Source: Tribonema minus (Eukaryota; Sar; Xanthophyceae; Tribonematales; Tribonemataceae). Taken from it: a DNA stretch of 64,000 nt. The DNA is taken from contig JAFCMP010000523.1 in assembly GCA_017506865.1 (NCBI GenBank), positions 186,001 through 250,000 on the forward strand, read 5' to 3'. The notes below the pieces were generated by a model, which searched no databases, was not told the origin of the DNA, and was given only the letters and a program-made list of their open reading frames with translations. The translations under genes were made by a program, and so were the position numbers. Positions 52,601-63,392 of the stretch are shown here, piece after piece (the first letter of the stretch is position 1; each line of letters begins with the position of its first letter).

Positions 52601-55101
52601 CGCGCGGTCAGAGAGGGGGGGCACGTCGCGCGGCAGCAGCGGCGGCGGCGGCGGCGGGAGAGGGTGCGTGTTCAGCTCCGCCAGCACTGGGTACGTGAGG
52701 AGGCACGTGTGTTTCTGCGGCGACGGAAAGACGTGCTCGTGAGGGAGACGGCAAGGCGCGGCTTCAACGCGGCGGTCACCGATGTCGGCACAAGTTCGCC
52801 ATGTACAGCTCCGGCGTCTTCTCAGGGCTGCGCGCGGTCAGAGGGGGGGGCACATCGTGCAGCAGGGGCGGCGGTGGCGTGAGAGGGTGCATGTTTCAGC
52901 GCCAGCTTGTACTAGATGTGTGCGAGGGGGGCACGAGTCTCTGCGCGGCGACTGAAAGACACAGCGATGAAAGAGCGGCCCCTGCCCAGAGGACTCGGCG
53001 TTGCTTCGAACTCGGGCAGAATTTTTGAACAAGAGCGTACACCGAAGTGAGTACTTCAAGCGTTTGAAGTGGCACGCAGCGCGTCCGTTGTCTGTCTCAT
53101 GTGGCCAGCGGGGACTGATGCCGACGCGCGCACACGCGGGTGCCAAAGCTGCACTCGCGCGCACAACCCACAACGTCAGCATCGAAGCATCGGACGCGCG
53201 CACGCGGCTCACATGCGCCCCGTGAAGAACTCCGGCAGCGCGCGCGCCTCGAACGCGCTCACGCTGCTCATGTCGAACCACACGGCGCAGTCCGGCGCCG
53301 CGCCCTCCGGCACCACGCGCAGCGGCCCGATGCTGCCGCGCGCCGACTCCCCATCGCCGCCGCCGCCGCCGCCGCCGCCGTCCTCCCCGCCCACGGAGCG
53401 CCGCCGCCGCTGCTGCTGCTGCTGCGGCAGCTCCTGCTGCCGCGCGTCGTCCGACAGCGGCGCCACGCGCACGATGCGGCTGCTGCCAATGTCCAGCAGC
53501 TCCGCTGTGGGTATGGTGGCGGGGCGCAGCGCGCGGCCGTGCTGGAGCACTGCCGCCTGCGCGCGTGTGCGGGGCGGCGCGCGCGCGACGGAGCAGTGAG
53601 AGTCTCGCGGCGCGAGAGGCGCTGAGGCGTGCATGCGCTTGGAACGCGGCGCAGAACTGAATGCGCGACAGCAACACGACACCAAACCCTCACCCCCAAC
53701 AACCTCTCAGGCGGTCGTGTGACATGCAGCGGCGAAGTCTCGCAGCCCACAAGCCTACGCGCGCACCGCTCGCCTTCTGTCAGAGGCAGGGGCGGGCTGC
53801 GCGACCGCGCCATTGCCGTCAAGGCGCAAATGCGCGGGCAGTAGATGTGCACCGCGCACGAAGCAGCGGCAACGAACCTGACGCACTCGCGCCGTGCGCC
53901 ACCGACCCTCACGGATCACATCGAATGAGGCGCGCCCGCTGCACGCACCGCCGAGCGTGCAAACAGCCGCACGGCACCGCACAAAGCACCAGAAAGGCGA
54001 CATGGAGCATGCGCAGCGCCCGATGGCCTGCCAAACCGTACATACATACCTTCGTGCACTGTGAAAATACCGCCTCGGCGTCCCCGTTAGGGCGAAACAC
54101 CATGTGCGACGTCAGCAGCGCGTGACGTTGCGCAAACGCTTTTACGTGCGAGGCGCTTCCGCGAGCTGCAGAAACAGTGTCTACCGCCAGCGCCGTGGGG
54201 GCTGCGGTCGCCACAAACGAGCACGGCGTCAGCATGGTTACACCAGCAACGGGCCGTTGCGCAGCACCAAGACAAAGAATCGCCTGCGGCACATGCTCCG
54301 TCGCCGCAGCACCCCAGTGCACGACTGCTGGTCACACAGTGCTGCACGAGACGCCGCGGCCGGCGCGCGAAAGGCAGCGCGTACCTTGAATTGTTTGAGC
54401 CGCGTCACGACGGCGGGGTCTTCGCGCGGCGCCGCCGCCGCCTCCTGCTGCTGGTGCGCATCCGCAGCTGCCGGCGAGTCCTGTGGCCGTAGCGCGCGCA
54501 GCGGACACATTTTACTGCAACTGTGTTTTCAAAAGAGCGGGTTACAAGCATGTTTAAAGTTGCCTGCTGCTTGTAGTGTCGTCGTAGCCAGAATTGCTCA
54601 GTGACCAAGAGTCAGGAACTGTGTGGCTGTCATGACGCAGAGGTCATGACCATGCGGAAATGACGTGTGCAATGAGCAATTATATTTCCATCTGATGCCA
54701 GTAGATTACAGCATTGCGGGCAGACACAAGTGCTTTAAGTGCGTTGTACTTCAAGTGTTTGAAGTACATGGACGGCAGGAATGTACACAGCAGCCAGTGG
54801 CAGGTCCGCGACGCCCGTCGCTGATGCTGCTGCGACGCACTTCACCACTCATTACCACGACTCTAGCAACGCTGCCGCGCAGGTTCCACCTCCCGCAATC
54901 ATCACCCACCTCCTCTAGCTCCAAGTCGGCATGTGCACGCCCCTTCTTGCGAGGGACTTCAACTCCGCCGTCGCCGCCCCCCTCCCCCTCTTCACGCGCC
55001 CTCTTCTCCCCCGCGCCGCGCGTGCCGCCGCCGCCGCTGCCTCCGCCGCCTGGTGTCTCCGCATCCGACTGGGTTTGAAACGCGCCGTGCCTGGTGCGCA
55101 T
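46685..55101 (-). CDS. SWI3: SWI3/SMARCC-type SWI/SNF subunit (SWIRM, SANT, coiled coil; 12 exons)
   Basis: Exons: 55101-54910, 54480-54385, 54283-54050, 53556-53213, 52597-52472, 51924-51848, 51324-51055, 50532-50408, 50062-49880, 48789-48262, 47741-47649, 46819-46685. Every junction is GT-AG and in phase, giving 800 aa. SWIRM (about 262-358) spans exons 4-6: ARALPEFFTGR, then PEKTPELYMQARNYMVQLW, ECRRRLAVDAG and LLETYGIINYG. SANT (about 420-470) spans exons 7-8: EEEWGPQQSRRLMELATRYS, then WRKVGEEMG, AALKRFMEL. Exons 10-11 give the C-terminal helix (HREIQAAADDLVEARLCALE) and exon 12 ends it. SWI3 proteins are scaffold subunits of SWI/SNF nucleosome remodellers. No ZZ finger is seen between SWIRM and SANT, unlike some plant members. 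Exon 3 and the N-terminal start are the least certain parts. Confidence 0.88.
48809..48870. repeat. 31-bp direct repeat, two copies
   Basis: GCAATGGCGTGTGTTCATTC and the following ACGTCATTTGC occur twice in tandem, just upstream (on the minus strand) of the acceptor of SWI3 exon 10, inside intron 9. A recent slippage or unequal-exchange event. Confidence 0.8.
52570..52990. repeat. Tandem duplication of the start of SWI3 exon 5 and its intron
   Basis: About 190 bp from the 5' part of exon 5 into intron 4 (52570-52760) recur at 52799-52990. The distal copy keeps the acceptor and the coding bases for PEKTPELYM, but then diverges. It is a pseudo-exon: using its acceptor would run into unrelated intron sequence. 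Several indels separate the two copies. Confidence 0.75.
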
Positions 55102-56228
55102 CGCTGAGCGCTGGTGCTGCGTGCTGCTGGGGGGGGGGGGGCAGTGTGTGACAGGCGTCGTCAGCGCGTGCTGCCGCAAAGGCTGGGGGACAACCGTGGA
55201 TGAAGAAGCACGGTGCGGAGGATGCGCTGCGGAGTAAGTGGTGATGAGCAGAGCAGTGTGTACAGAGCTGTGTGTACAGTACGGGTGCTGTGCCAGCAGG
55301 TGCGCACTGCCTGCACCTGCAGCACTGCAATGAAATTCACCAAGCCTTTGAAGGTATTGATGGGCCGTCATGATGTGGTTGCAGCAATGCACGTAAAATC
55401 TAGGAATGCGGGGTCATGACTGCAGAAACCACTCGAGTTTGGCTGTATTCACAGGCAAGGAGTCAACGCTGACTTCACTGTCAACAATCACATCATCACA
55501 TCAAATGCAGCTGCCGACGTCAACCCCATGTAATTGTGCAGAGCACACTTCAGTTAGAGTGCACCACGTTACTCACTGCCCGGCAACACAAATGAGCCAG
55601 CGTCTGGCCCAAACACATCTGCTGCAGACTTGCCATCCCCGAACTGCCTTGCTTCGGTGAATAATGATTTGCTTTGGTACACTCCAACAAAGCATCGGCA
55701 GAGCAGGACACGACCAAATGGAACAGGTACTTTCAGTGTCAAGCAAAACCTCAGCAGCATCTGTTGCATCTGTGACGAGAAGGGAGCAACAAGCGAACTT
55801 CTCTTTGACCTCACCTGCTGAGTTTCAGTTCCGCCACGCTGGCACCACTTGTCCACTTCTGGGCCGAGCTGTTGAGTTTGCCTTGGCTACAAACGTGCTG
55901 CTTAGCAATCAGACAGCAGTCAGCCAGTTCTGCATGTAGGTTGCACAACGTCAACTTCATGTCGAAGTTGAAATTGGGGTGTAACTGTGAAGTGTGTGTG
56001 ATAGTAGCAGAATACCACCCAATGCCGGCCATGGCGAGACGTAAACACACTGTGAAAATCTATCATACACTGTTTTGTAAATAGCCGTGCTGATCTCATC
56101 AGGGCGCTCGGTGACGACGACGTGGTTTAAAGTGAGTAAGGTAGACACCAGCGATCAATCCCCATGCATCAGGCGACACCGCCAAGCACATAATTAAGGC
56201 CAAGTTAAGCGACCAGTAGAAGTCCCAC
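55102..56228. promoter_or_regulatory. Shared upstream region of two divergent genes
   Basis: SWI3 runs left from 55101 and the unknown gene runs right from 56229, so this 1.1-kb gap should contain both promoters. The SWI3 frame is open upstream to 55392, so part of this may be 5' UTR or coding. No clear TATA pair or known operator was identified. Confidence 0.45.
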
Positions 56229-59200
56229 ATGCCGCTCAAAAAGCAGACAGCGGGAATTCCAGTCTTCCAGTTGGCCCCTGTACCCAAGCTTCCAGAGATG
56301 ATCGGTGTTTGCGCGCCGGCATCGGAGGAGCTGGCATGCGAGGTGCTACAAGAGTGCATCGGGAATGCCGTCGGTCAGTCAGAGCATCAGCGCTTACAGC
56401 TGCTGAGCATCATGCACTGCGCAGCGCGGGCGGCGCAGGAGGTGGTCCTGGCGCTGATGACCTCCCCCTTCCTGCTCAGCGACGGCGGCGATGCGGTGCA
56501 GGTTTCCAAGGGGGCGGAGCCGCCGAGGGCGCCCATAGACCGGCATGCATCCAACAGGGTCCAGAACAAGCGGCGCGAGCTCATGCGCAGCCAGCAGAGC
56601 TTCATGTCCATCACGTCCTCCGGGAAGGGCACCGGCAGCGTGCGGAGCGGCAGGAGCAGGAACGTGGTGCAGCCTGTTCAGACGACACCAGGTCAGTGAC
56701 CTGCTGTGTGACTGGTCATGCGGGGCCTGCGTTGCGGCACACGGTTCTGCATTGGCTGGCGGAGACGTGTCCTGGCCCAGAGTTTTGGCAGTGCCCCCAC
56801 ATGCACCAGCACAAGCATGCTGTGGCGGAAGCGCAGCCGGCTGCCATGCCGGGCTCATCGTACGAGCGGCGGTTCGCAGCGCAGCTGAGTGATCAGCTTA
56901 CAGCGCATGTACACGTAAATCACAGCTGCCAACACCTCTTGCATCATGCTGCCCGCGACCGCTGTTGCGATGCGGGCCAAGACAAACACGCTCATCTGCG
57001 TCGTTGCTTGCTACAGTGTCGTCGCAGACTCCGCACTTGAACTTCAGCCTTGGCACGCGTACGTTGACCAACGACTGCACACAAGCAATCAGAGCACTGC
57101 CGTTATGCACGGGCCCTTTTCAGCAGAGTGCTGCGCGGCATGATCCTTGCACCCCTCCTACACCCTGTCTGCGTACGAGACAGCCCCCTCAATCACTGTG
57201 CATATCATTTGCGCCCCCTGTGCACGCCTGGCTCAGCAGTTCTTCCACACAAAGTATACATAGAGGTCGCCTTTCATGCGTGCTCTATGCCTGGCTGGCG
57301 TAGCAGGCCTGCTGGTCTCCCACACAGCCTTATCGCGCCCCTCATTCTCGCTCCGCGCATAGAGGCCACTTGTCACGCGTGCTCTATGCTGGCCAGTACA
57401 GCACGCCCACTGATCTCCCACACACACCCCTCGTGCCTCTCACACCACTGCACGTGCACGCAGTCGAGGATCCACGGTGGGTGGAGCTCTTCGCCGCGGC
57501 GGACGCCGCCAAGAAGGGCGCGCTGACGCTGGGCGCGCTGCAGTCGTTCCTGTGCTACCACGGCCACCACCAGCTCGCGGCGGGCAGCATCCTCAAGGGC
57601 GTCCTGCAGGAGCTGGGCGTGGGGCTGACGGAGCCGATACGCCTGCCGCAGTTCGCCAAGTACATGGCGTGGGCGCTCAAGGTGCGTGCGCAACGCTGCT
57701 GCTGCTGCTGCGGGGCCGCGACGCACTGCGCGTCGCCACGGTCTGTCTCCCATGCGCACAGCCCTTGCACCAACATACGTGAATTGGATGCCACCAGGAG
57801 TACACAGCGTCCACCGCTTCCTCTTCCCACCTGTGTGTAACCCCCCCCATGCAGCGCTACCCCACCCTCGAATTCGGCGCGTACTCGGTGCCTCCAGAGG
57901 TGAAGGCCTTATGTGCCCCATGCGCGCAGCCCTTGCATCGACACACACAAATTGAATGCCAAAAACGCATGGCATGTCCCCCCCCCCTGCGCCCCCCTGC
58001 GCAGCGCTACCCCACCCTTGAGTTCGGTGCGTACCCGCTACCGCCGGAAGACGACGCGGAGCAGCAGCAGGCGGCGGAGGCGGAGGAGCTGCTGGGCATA
58101 CTCCGCGCGCAGCAGGCGCAGCAGCGCTCAAGCGTCAAGCCGGCGTCGGCGGGGCGCGGCAGGGTGGGGCGCGTCCTGCAGTCGCCGCGGCAGCGGTGAG
58201 GCTGTGGCAACTTCAACTGCTTTCAACTGTATCGTTGTGCGCAGTGATGTGCCCTGACGGCAGCTGGAGAGTTGCTCTCGCAGCTGCCGCAGCGCCACTT
58301 GTGCGTGCGGCTGACGTCGACAGCGGGTGCGGCCGCATCCAATGCAGTCGCCGTGGCAGTGCAAGGGACTGACAGCTGTGCCCTCACTTTGTGAGCGCTA
58401 CCTGCATGTAGAGGTATTTGACTGCAGGTCATGTGCAGATGGCATAGCATTGCTCAAGTGGCACTGGCTGCGATGGCGGCGGCAGCCGTGGCATGGTGCA
58501 TAGTGGCCATGGCAATTGTGCAGCAGTAACGCTAGTGCTGACTGTATTTGAAGGGCGGTGTGACTTGAAGAGCCCTGCTGCGTTATCAACAGTCATTGCA
58601 GTGCTCAAGCGTCAAACCGGTGGCGGCAGCGGTGCATGGCGGGCTCGCACTCTTCCTGCGACGCTTGCGACAACAGGAAGGCATCGGCATTGCAGTGGGC
58701 GACAGAGCAGGTGGTAGTTTGACGGCAGCAGTCGCCGCAGCCGCGTGCTGCTTCCACTGAAGCATGCGAAACGAGTCGCCGTGCATCGCCGGTCTCTGCC
58801 GCGTAGCCGGGGCAAGCGGCATGCGCGCCGCGCGTGAGGCAGCATCACGGTCACCATTGCGCCAGCAATGGACGGTAAAACGTGCAACTGATTAGTGCTG
58901 ATACTGAATCAAACACTAGAATATGAGTGAGGTCCATACTCCAACAGACACTAATGCTATTGTTGGTGAGGGTGTGCCCAGGCCGTGCGCCGGCGCATGT
59001 GCAGGTGCGCGGCAGCAGTGCGCGGTGCTGAGCGCGGAAGAGCAAGTGTCGCGCGCCGTGGAGGAATGAGACGTGTGCGCATGGCGGTTCTGCCGGCCAA
59101 AACTGTACATGCGCTGTGGCCCCACACTTCTTCCATTTGTGACTGCACAGTGTGGCACTGTTCTGACCCTCAAGAAGGCTTGGCGCCATCATCAGGATGT

Positions 59201-60431
59201 TCACCTGACGCAGGCTCTACCGCCTCTATTGTGATTGTGCATTTGCCTGTGTGACAGCAGTGCTCTGGCTGGGTCCATGAGCGCACCTGCCTTCGGCGGC
59301 GGCGGCGCCGGTGGCAGCGAAAACATTGGCGGCAGCGGCACCGAGCGGCTGCAGCAGCAGCGAGCGCTGGCGGCGCTGGTGCAGCCTGCCGTCAATGTCA
59401 TAGAACCGCTGGGCCCTGAGGTCAGCGAAGCTCACTCATATGCTAACAAGCCGGCTAGGGCTGCATCACCTGCAGTTCTACGATTGCAAAGCAGTGTTTG
59501 GATTGCCAGAGGCGCTGACCTGCCCACCCCGTGCCCTGCGTTGCACAAGGTTGAGCCGTGGTGATCAACGTCAGATGAGCGGACGCGGACGCGATGCGCT
59601 TGGCAGTTACGCAGTCAAGCTGCTGCATACTGAGCGCTGCTGCGCTCTGCAAACGCCTGAATGGCTGTCCGATGGCGCCTCACCCTTTTTCTCGTAGGCA
59701 CACAAGACGTGGGTGTGCTGCCAATCTCGACGCCCCTCCATAACACAGCAGCAGTGTATGAGGTGTATCTACCGCTCTTGCTCACATGTTCCTCACGACA
59801 ACCCGCTGCCGAGAAGTCGAACTTCATTGTACCAGCGTACATAGAGCAGCAGGTCCCCCTTACACTCAAGCATATCTGCGCATGCGCGCCACGCACTGCT
59901 GCGCAGACATCGCTGCCGCCGCAGCCGGCGCCGTCACGGCGGCCCAGCACGGCGGGCGCGGCGGTAGGCCGCGCCGCGCCGCTGCCTGGCAGCACCGGCG
60001 GCGGCGGCGGCAGCAGCACCGGCGGCGCGCGGCGAAACCGGCTGCACACCGCCGTGTCGCGCCAGAGCAGCAAGGGCGGCGCGGCGCGGCGGCAGCTGCT
60101 CATGCAGAAGGTGGGCCAGCAGAGCATGGTCCAGACGTCGTGTGGCGCCAGTGTAGCGCTGGCCTCGCGCGTGCATCCTCGCTGGTGTGTCATGCAGCAG
60201 TGCTCAGCGGTCACCGTGCGGTGCGCGTCGGGCGACCGCAGCGGCGGCGCCTGCGCACGCGCACGAGGCGTCCAGCTCCTAGGTGGCACGCGCTGCTGCG
60301 CCGCTGCGAACTCATGAACTGCTGCGCACACGCCTGGCAGCTGCCCTGCAGCACACGCACCCGCGCGCCTATCCACACCGACCGCAGTCGGTCATCATCC
60401 GCCGTACGCAACTCTGTCTCTCCCTCCCCCC

Positions 60432-60467
<36 letters not shown>

Positions 60468-62448
60468 TTCACCCCCCACTTGCTTTCTTTCACTGCCGAG
60501 CGCAATCAGTCATCATCTGCCGTACTTAGCTGTCACTCTCTCTGTATCTCTCTCCCCCCCCCCCCTCTCTCTGTATCTCTCTCTCTCCCCCCGCCCCTAT
60601 CTCTCTCGCGCACACGCGCAAACGCGCAGTTCGTCGTCCCGGACCCCGTCGCGCAGCCCTCCATCGCGGACGCCGCCAACGCGTCCGCGGGACTCGTGGT
60701 CGGCGCCGGCGTCACGTTCCGCGAGAGCGTTGCGCGGCGCGTCGTGGCGACACGCGCAGGCGGATCGCCGCCCTCCGTCCCCGGCCGCATGAGCCGCCGC
60801 AGCTACCGCGCCATGGTGCTGGCGGAGATGGCGGAGGCGGGCCGCATCGGCGGCGGCGGTTGCGCGCTGCCGCCGCTGCTGCCGCTGCTCGAAGAAGGTG
60901 CGCGCGCGCCGCCCGCGGCTGGCTCTCTCTCGCTGGTAGTGTTGGCGTCGGTGTGGCTGGCGTGTCGGGTCGACAGTGGCAGCGCGCGCTGCGGCGCCAC
61001 TGCCGCTGCTGCTGCTGGGAGAGGGTGATGCGCTGCCATCGTGGTCTGTTGTGTAGGCTGCGAGCACGAGTCGGGTGCGCTGCGTCGGTACCCTTGCGAG
61101 GCTGCGGAGGCTAAGATGCAGTCGTAAAGCACAGCTGTGTGCGCATGGCCAGCAGAAGCGCTACTGAAATGCTTCGGCAACGCTGCTGATAAACCTAGAC
61201 GGCATCGCTGAGAAGTGCCTTCAACCTCTGTAATGCCCGTCGTCGCTTGGTGGATATCGCCGTCTCCCACACTCGAGGCATCACCGGTTCCAACAGAATC
61301 TGGTGTGGCGCATGCAAGCTCGCAACGCCGCCGTCGGCGACTTCAACTTCAAGTTGACGGCATGCGGCCCTCGACTTCTTCTGAGACCCTTGTTATGGCC
61401 AGGGTGCAGATTACTAGGTCTTGAAGTACCAGTGACGTTGACCTGAAGATACGCGATCACGCTGGGGGGTCTGAGCTGAAGTCAGATCACCTGGCTTGCA
61501 GAGAGACATCTCCCTGTGAGCATCCCTGGGCAAGCATCTCTCATCCCACTGGTCTGTGCGCTGACTGCTGCTGGTTCCTTCCTCTCCACGCCCCTGGTAA
61601 GTTAATACATGGCTCTACATCATCTCAATGTGTGTCCCTTGCTTGTTTGGTCTAGATCTCATGAACATGTGTAGGCAAGACATAACACCCTGAACACAGC
61701 CTCCTACCTTGCTCAGTTGATGATCAGGTTCACGCGGCGAGCACGCGTCACGCGCGACGAGCACGCGTGCTGTCTCAGCTGCACCGCACTATGACATGAG
61801 TAAAGACTGTTGATTGCTTCCACCAGGTACTGCTCGACAACAACCATGTTGTGGCTATTGTGGCGTTGACGCCAACGCTGCTAGCGACAGCGATGGTGGC
61901 CCTGAATGCACTAATGAACGCCGCAACGCTCATCACGTCCCATGTGCTCATTTTATCATTTTATATATTGAGCCTGTCAGTCTGCTTTTTCAAAACACAC
62001 GCCATCAGTCCCTTGTTTGCACTTTCATGCCCTGGCATGCACCCCTGTTGACCCAATGGCTCTGTCTCCCTCTCACGACCCGCGCGCGCCCGCAGCGCCG
62101 GCGCCGGCCGCAGCAGCACCGAGCGTGCGGCCATCCATCGTCTCGGCGCCCACCGCGCGCCACCTCCTCTTCTCGCTGTCGTTGCCGCCAATGGACGACG
62201 ATGAAGCCGTGCCGACGCCGCAGCAGCAGCAGCAGCAGCAGCAGCAGGGACCGACGCCACGGCAGCAGTTGACGCCGCGGCAGGACGTGACGCCCCGGCA
62301 GTTGCCGCCGCCGCGACAGCAGCAGCTGGTGTACCAAGAGCAGTCGCTGTTTCCTACATTGGTGGACACCAGTGACGCGCCACTGCCGACTGATGGATGC
62401 GGAAGTGCTGCAGGCGGGGGCCGCCGCAGCGGCTGTGGCGTGCGGTGA
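56229..62448 (+). CDS. Gene of unknown function with duplicated exon (8 modelled exons)
   Basis: Modelled exons: 56229-56691, 57464-57681, 57855-57899, 58005-58195, 59258-59420, 59907-60110, 60630-60897, 62096-62448. All sites are GT-AG and phases match, giving 634 aa (619 without the 45-nt exon). I do not recognise the family. Exon 1 is helical (EELACEVLQECIGNAVGQSE). Exon 2 holds a helix-loop-helix pair (FAAADAAKKGALTLGALQSF, then LPQFAKYMAWAL) that looks like a degenerate EF-hand without the calcium ligands. Later exons are Ala/Gly/Ser-rich and the last carries a nine-Gln run and repeated TPRQ. No signal peptide or clear membrane segment. If intron 4 is retained, a TGA follows at once (58197-58199). 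A continuous transcript is inferred from phase alone and could be two genes. Confidence 0.6.
57750..58049 (+). repeat. Exon-plus-intron duplication in the unknown gene
   Basis: About 140-150 bp containing the end of an intron, its acceptor and the start of an exon are present twice (57750-57899 and 57913-58049). Both exon copies start RYPTLEFGAY. The first continues SVPPE and ends in a GTGAAG donor. The second continues PLPPEDD and is longer. Both acceptors have pyrimidine tracts. Confidence 0.8.
60415..60610 (+). repeat. Pyrimidine microsatellite tract in an intron
   Basis: Long runs of C and (CT)n, twice interrupted by a repeated block around CAGTCATCATCTGCCGTAC (compare CGGTCATCATCCGCCGTAC just before), show a tandem duplication of about 110 bp. 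It lies just upstream of the acceptor at 60629, and may act as an extended polypyrimidine tract. Confidence 0.75.
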
Positions 62449-62768
62449 AGCATAAGTGGGGGTACTGCGATAAAGTGGTTCGCGGTGCCCTGCTTGTGGT
62501 GCTGGTAATGGCAGCTATTGTTAAAAGTGAGCACAAAAACACTGCGCACGGCAGGCCTGGTGCCGCTGCATTGTCTCTCTTGTTGGCATTGCTTGTGGCT
62601 GACATAACTTTGCTAATTCGCGAACGCCGTGTCCGATTTGGCATCTCGGACCTTGTCGCCATTTTAAAAAGCAGGTGCATGTCGCGTCAGAAGTGCCATC
62701 TGAACGGCATCGGCGAATGCAGGCAGTTGACAAAGTCGTCCGCTGGGCCCTTCCCTTCTCCTTCTTAG
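62397..62768 (+). CDS. Small ORF with two hydrophobic segments (doubtful)
   Basis: This 123-codon frame starts inside the last exon of the preceding gene in another phase. It contains VVRGALLVVLVMAAIV and then ALSLLLALLVADITLLI, separated by about 20 polar residues, which could be a two-helix membrane hairpin. There is no family match and no independent promoter. It may be an alternative 3' end of the upstream gene, by splicing at the GTGAAG at 62445, or chance. Confidence 0.2.
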   Translation: MRKCCRRGPPQRLWRAVKHKWGYCDKVVRGALLVVLVMAAIVKSEHKNTAHGRPGAAALSLLLALLVADITLLIRERRVRFGISDLVAILKSRCMSRQKCHLNGIGECRQLTKSSAGPFPSPS

Positions 62769-62865
62769 CCCCTGGAGTTGCCCCGTGGGCCCTTCTCCTT
62801 CCCCTTGTTGGCCCTATGGGGGGCATGTAGAGGGGAGTGGCAGGGGATTGACACAAGTGTCTGTC

Positions 62866-62870
62866 TGTAA
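62866..62870 (+). terminator. Candidate TGTAA polyadenylation signal for the unknown gene
   Basis: TGTAA lies about 420 nt after the modelled stop at 62448, a typical distance for a green-algal 3' UTR. A further TGTAA occurs near 63166. Confidence 0.35.
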
Positions 62871-63120
62871 AACGGCGTGGTCATACCTCAGGATCTCTCG
62901 GCTCACACATGTGCTGCAAGCCAAGCCTAGCTCATTCCACTACTTCCACCTTCAAACTTGGCTCATGGTTGGAGTGTTTGGTGCTTTCATTGGCAATGCT
63001 CTTTCTGGACATGCACCGCGACCAGCGAACGAGCGGTCCCAAGCAGCAGAAGGTGAGGACCTGGCTGCATCGTGTGTGGCCGAGACGGTTCTGCAGGTAG
63101 TATGCAAACTGCGCAGATGA

Positions 63121-63355
63121 ATACCTGCGGTATGTCAGGCCTCAGATTGCGGCACAAGGGGCCTTCTAAGTGTAATACTACACTGCGGTACTGGCATGAG
63201 CATTGCCATCAGGCGAAGTCGACGCCAATCTTGACGTTCGAAGCAGTTTAAATGGCATTTTGCAGCAAGTCAGGCATACAAATGTGAGTGGGTCACGAGC
63301 GTGCGTGCAGCGGTGGCAGTGCAGCTGAACTGCGTTATGCGGGCGTGTACCATGT
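63121..63355. other. Non-coding stretch, nothing recognised
   Basis: Only short frames, with no motif or splice pattern that supports a gene. Confidence 0.35.
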
Positions 63356-63392
63356 GTACATGTGCAGCAGTAATAAAAAGTACATGTGCAGC
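63356..63392 (+). mobile_element. Micro-insertion: 11 nt of retroelement tail with 13-bp duplication
   Basis: GTACATGTGCAGC (63356-63368) is followed by AGTAATAAAAA and then GTACATGTGCAGC again (63380-63392). The insert ends like the long retrotransposon. The perfect 13-bp duplication begins with GTAC. This is the clearest of the fossil micro-insertions. Confidence 0.82.
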
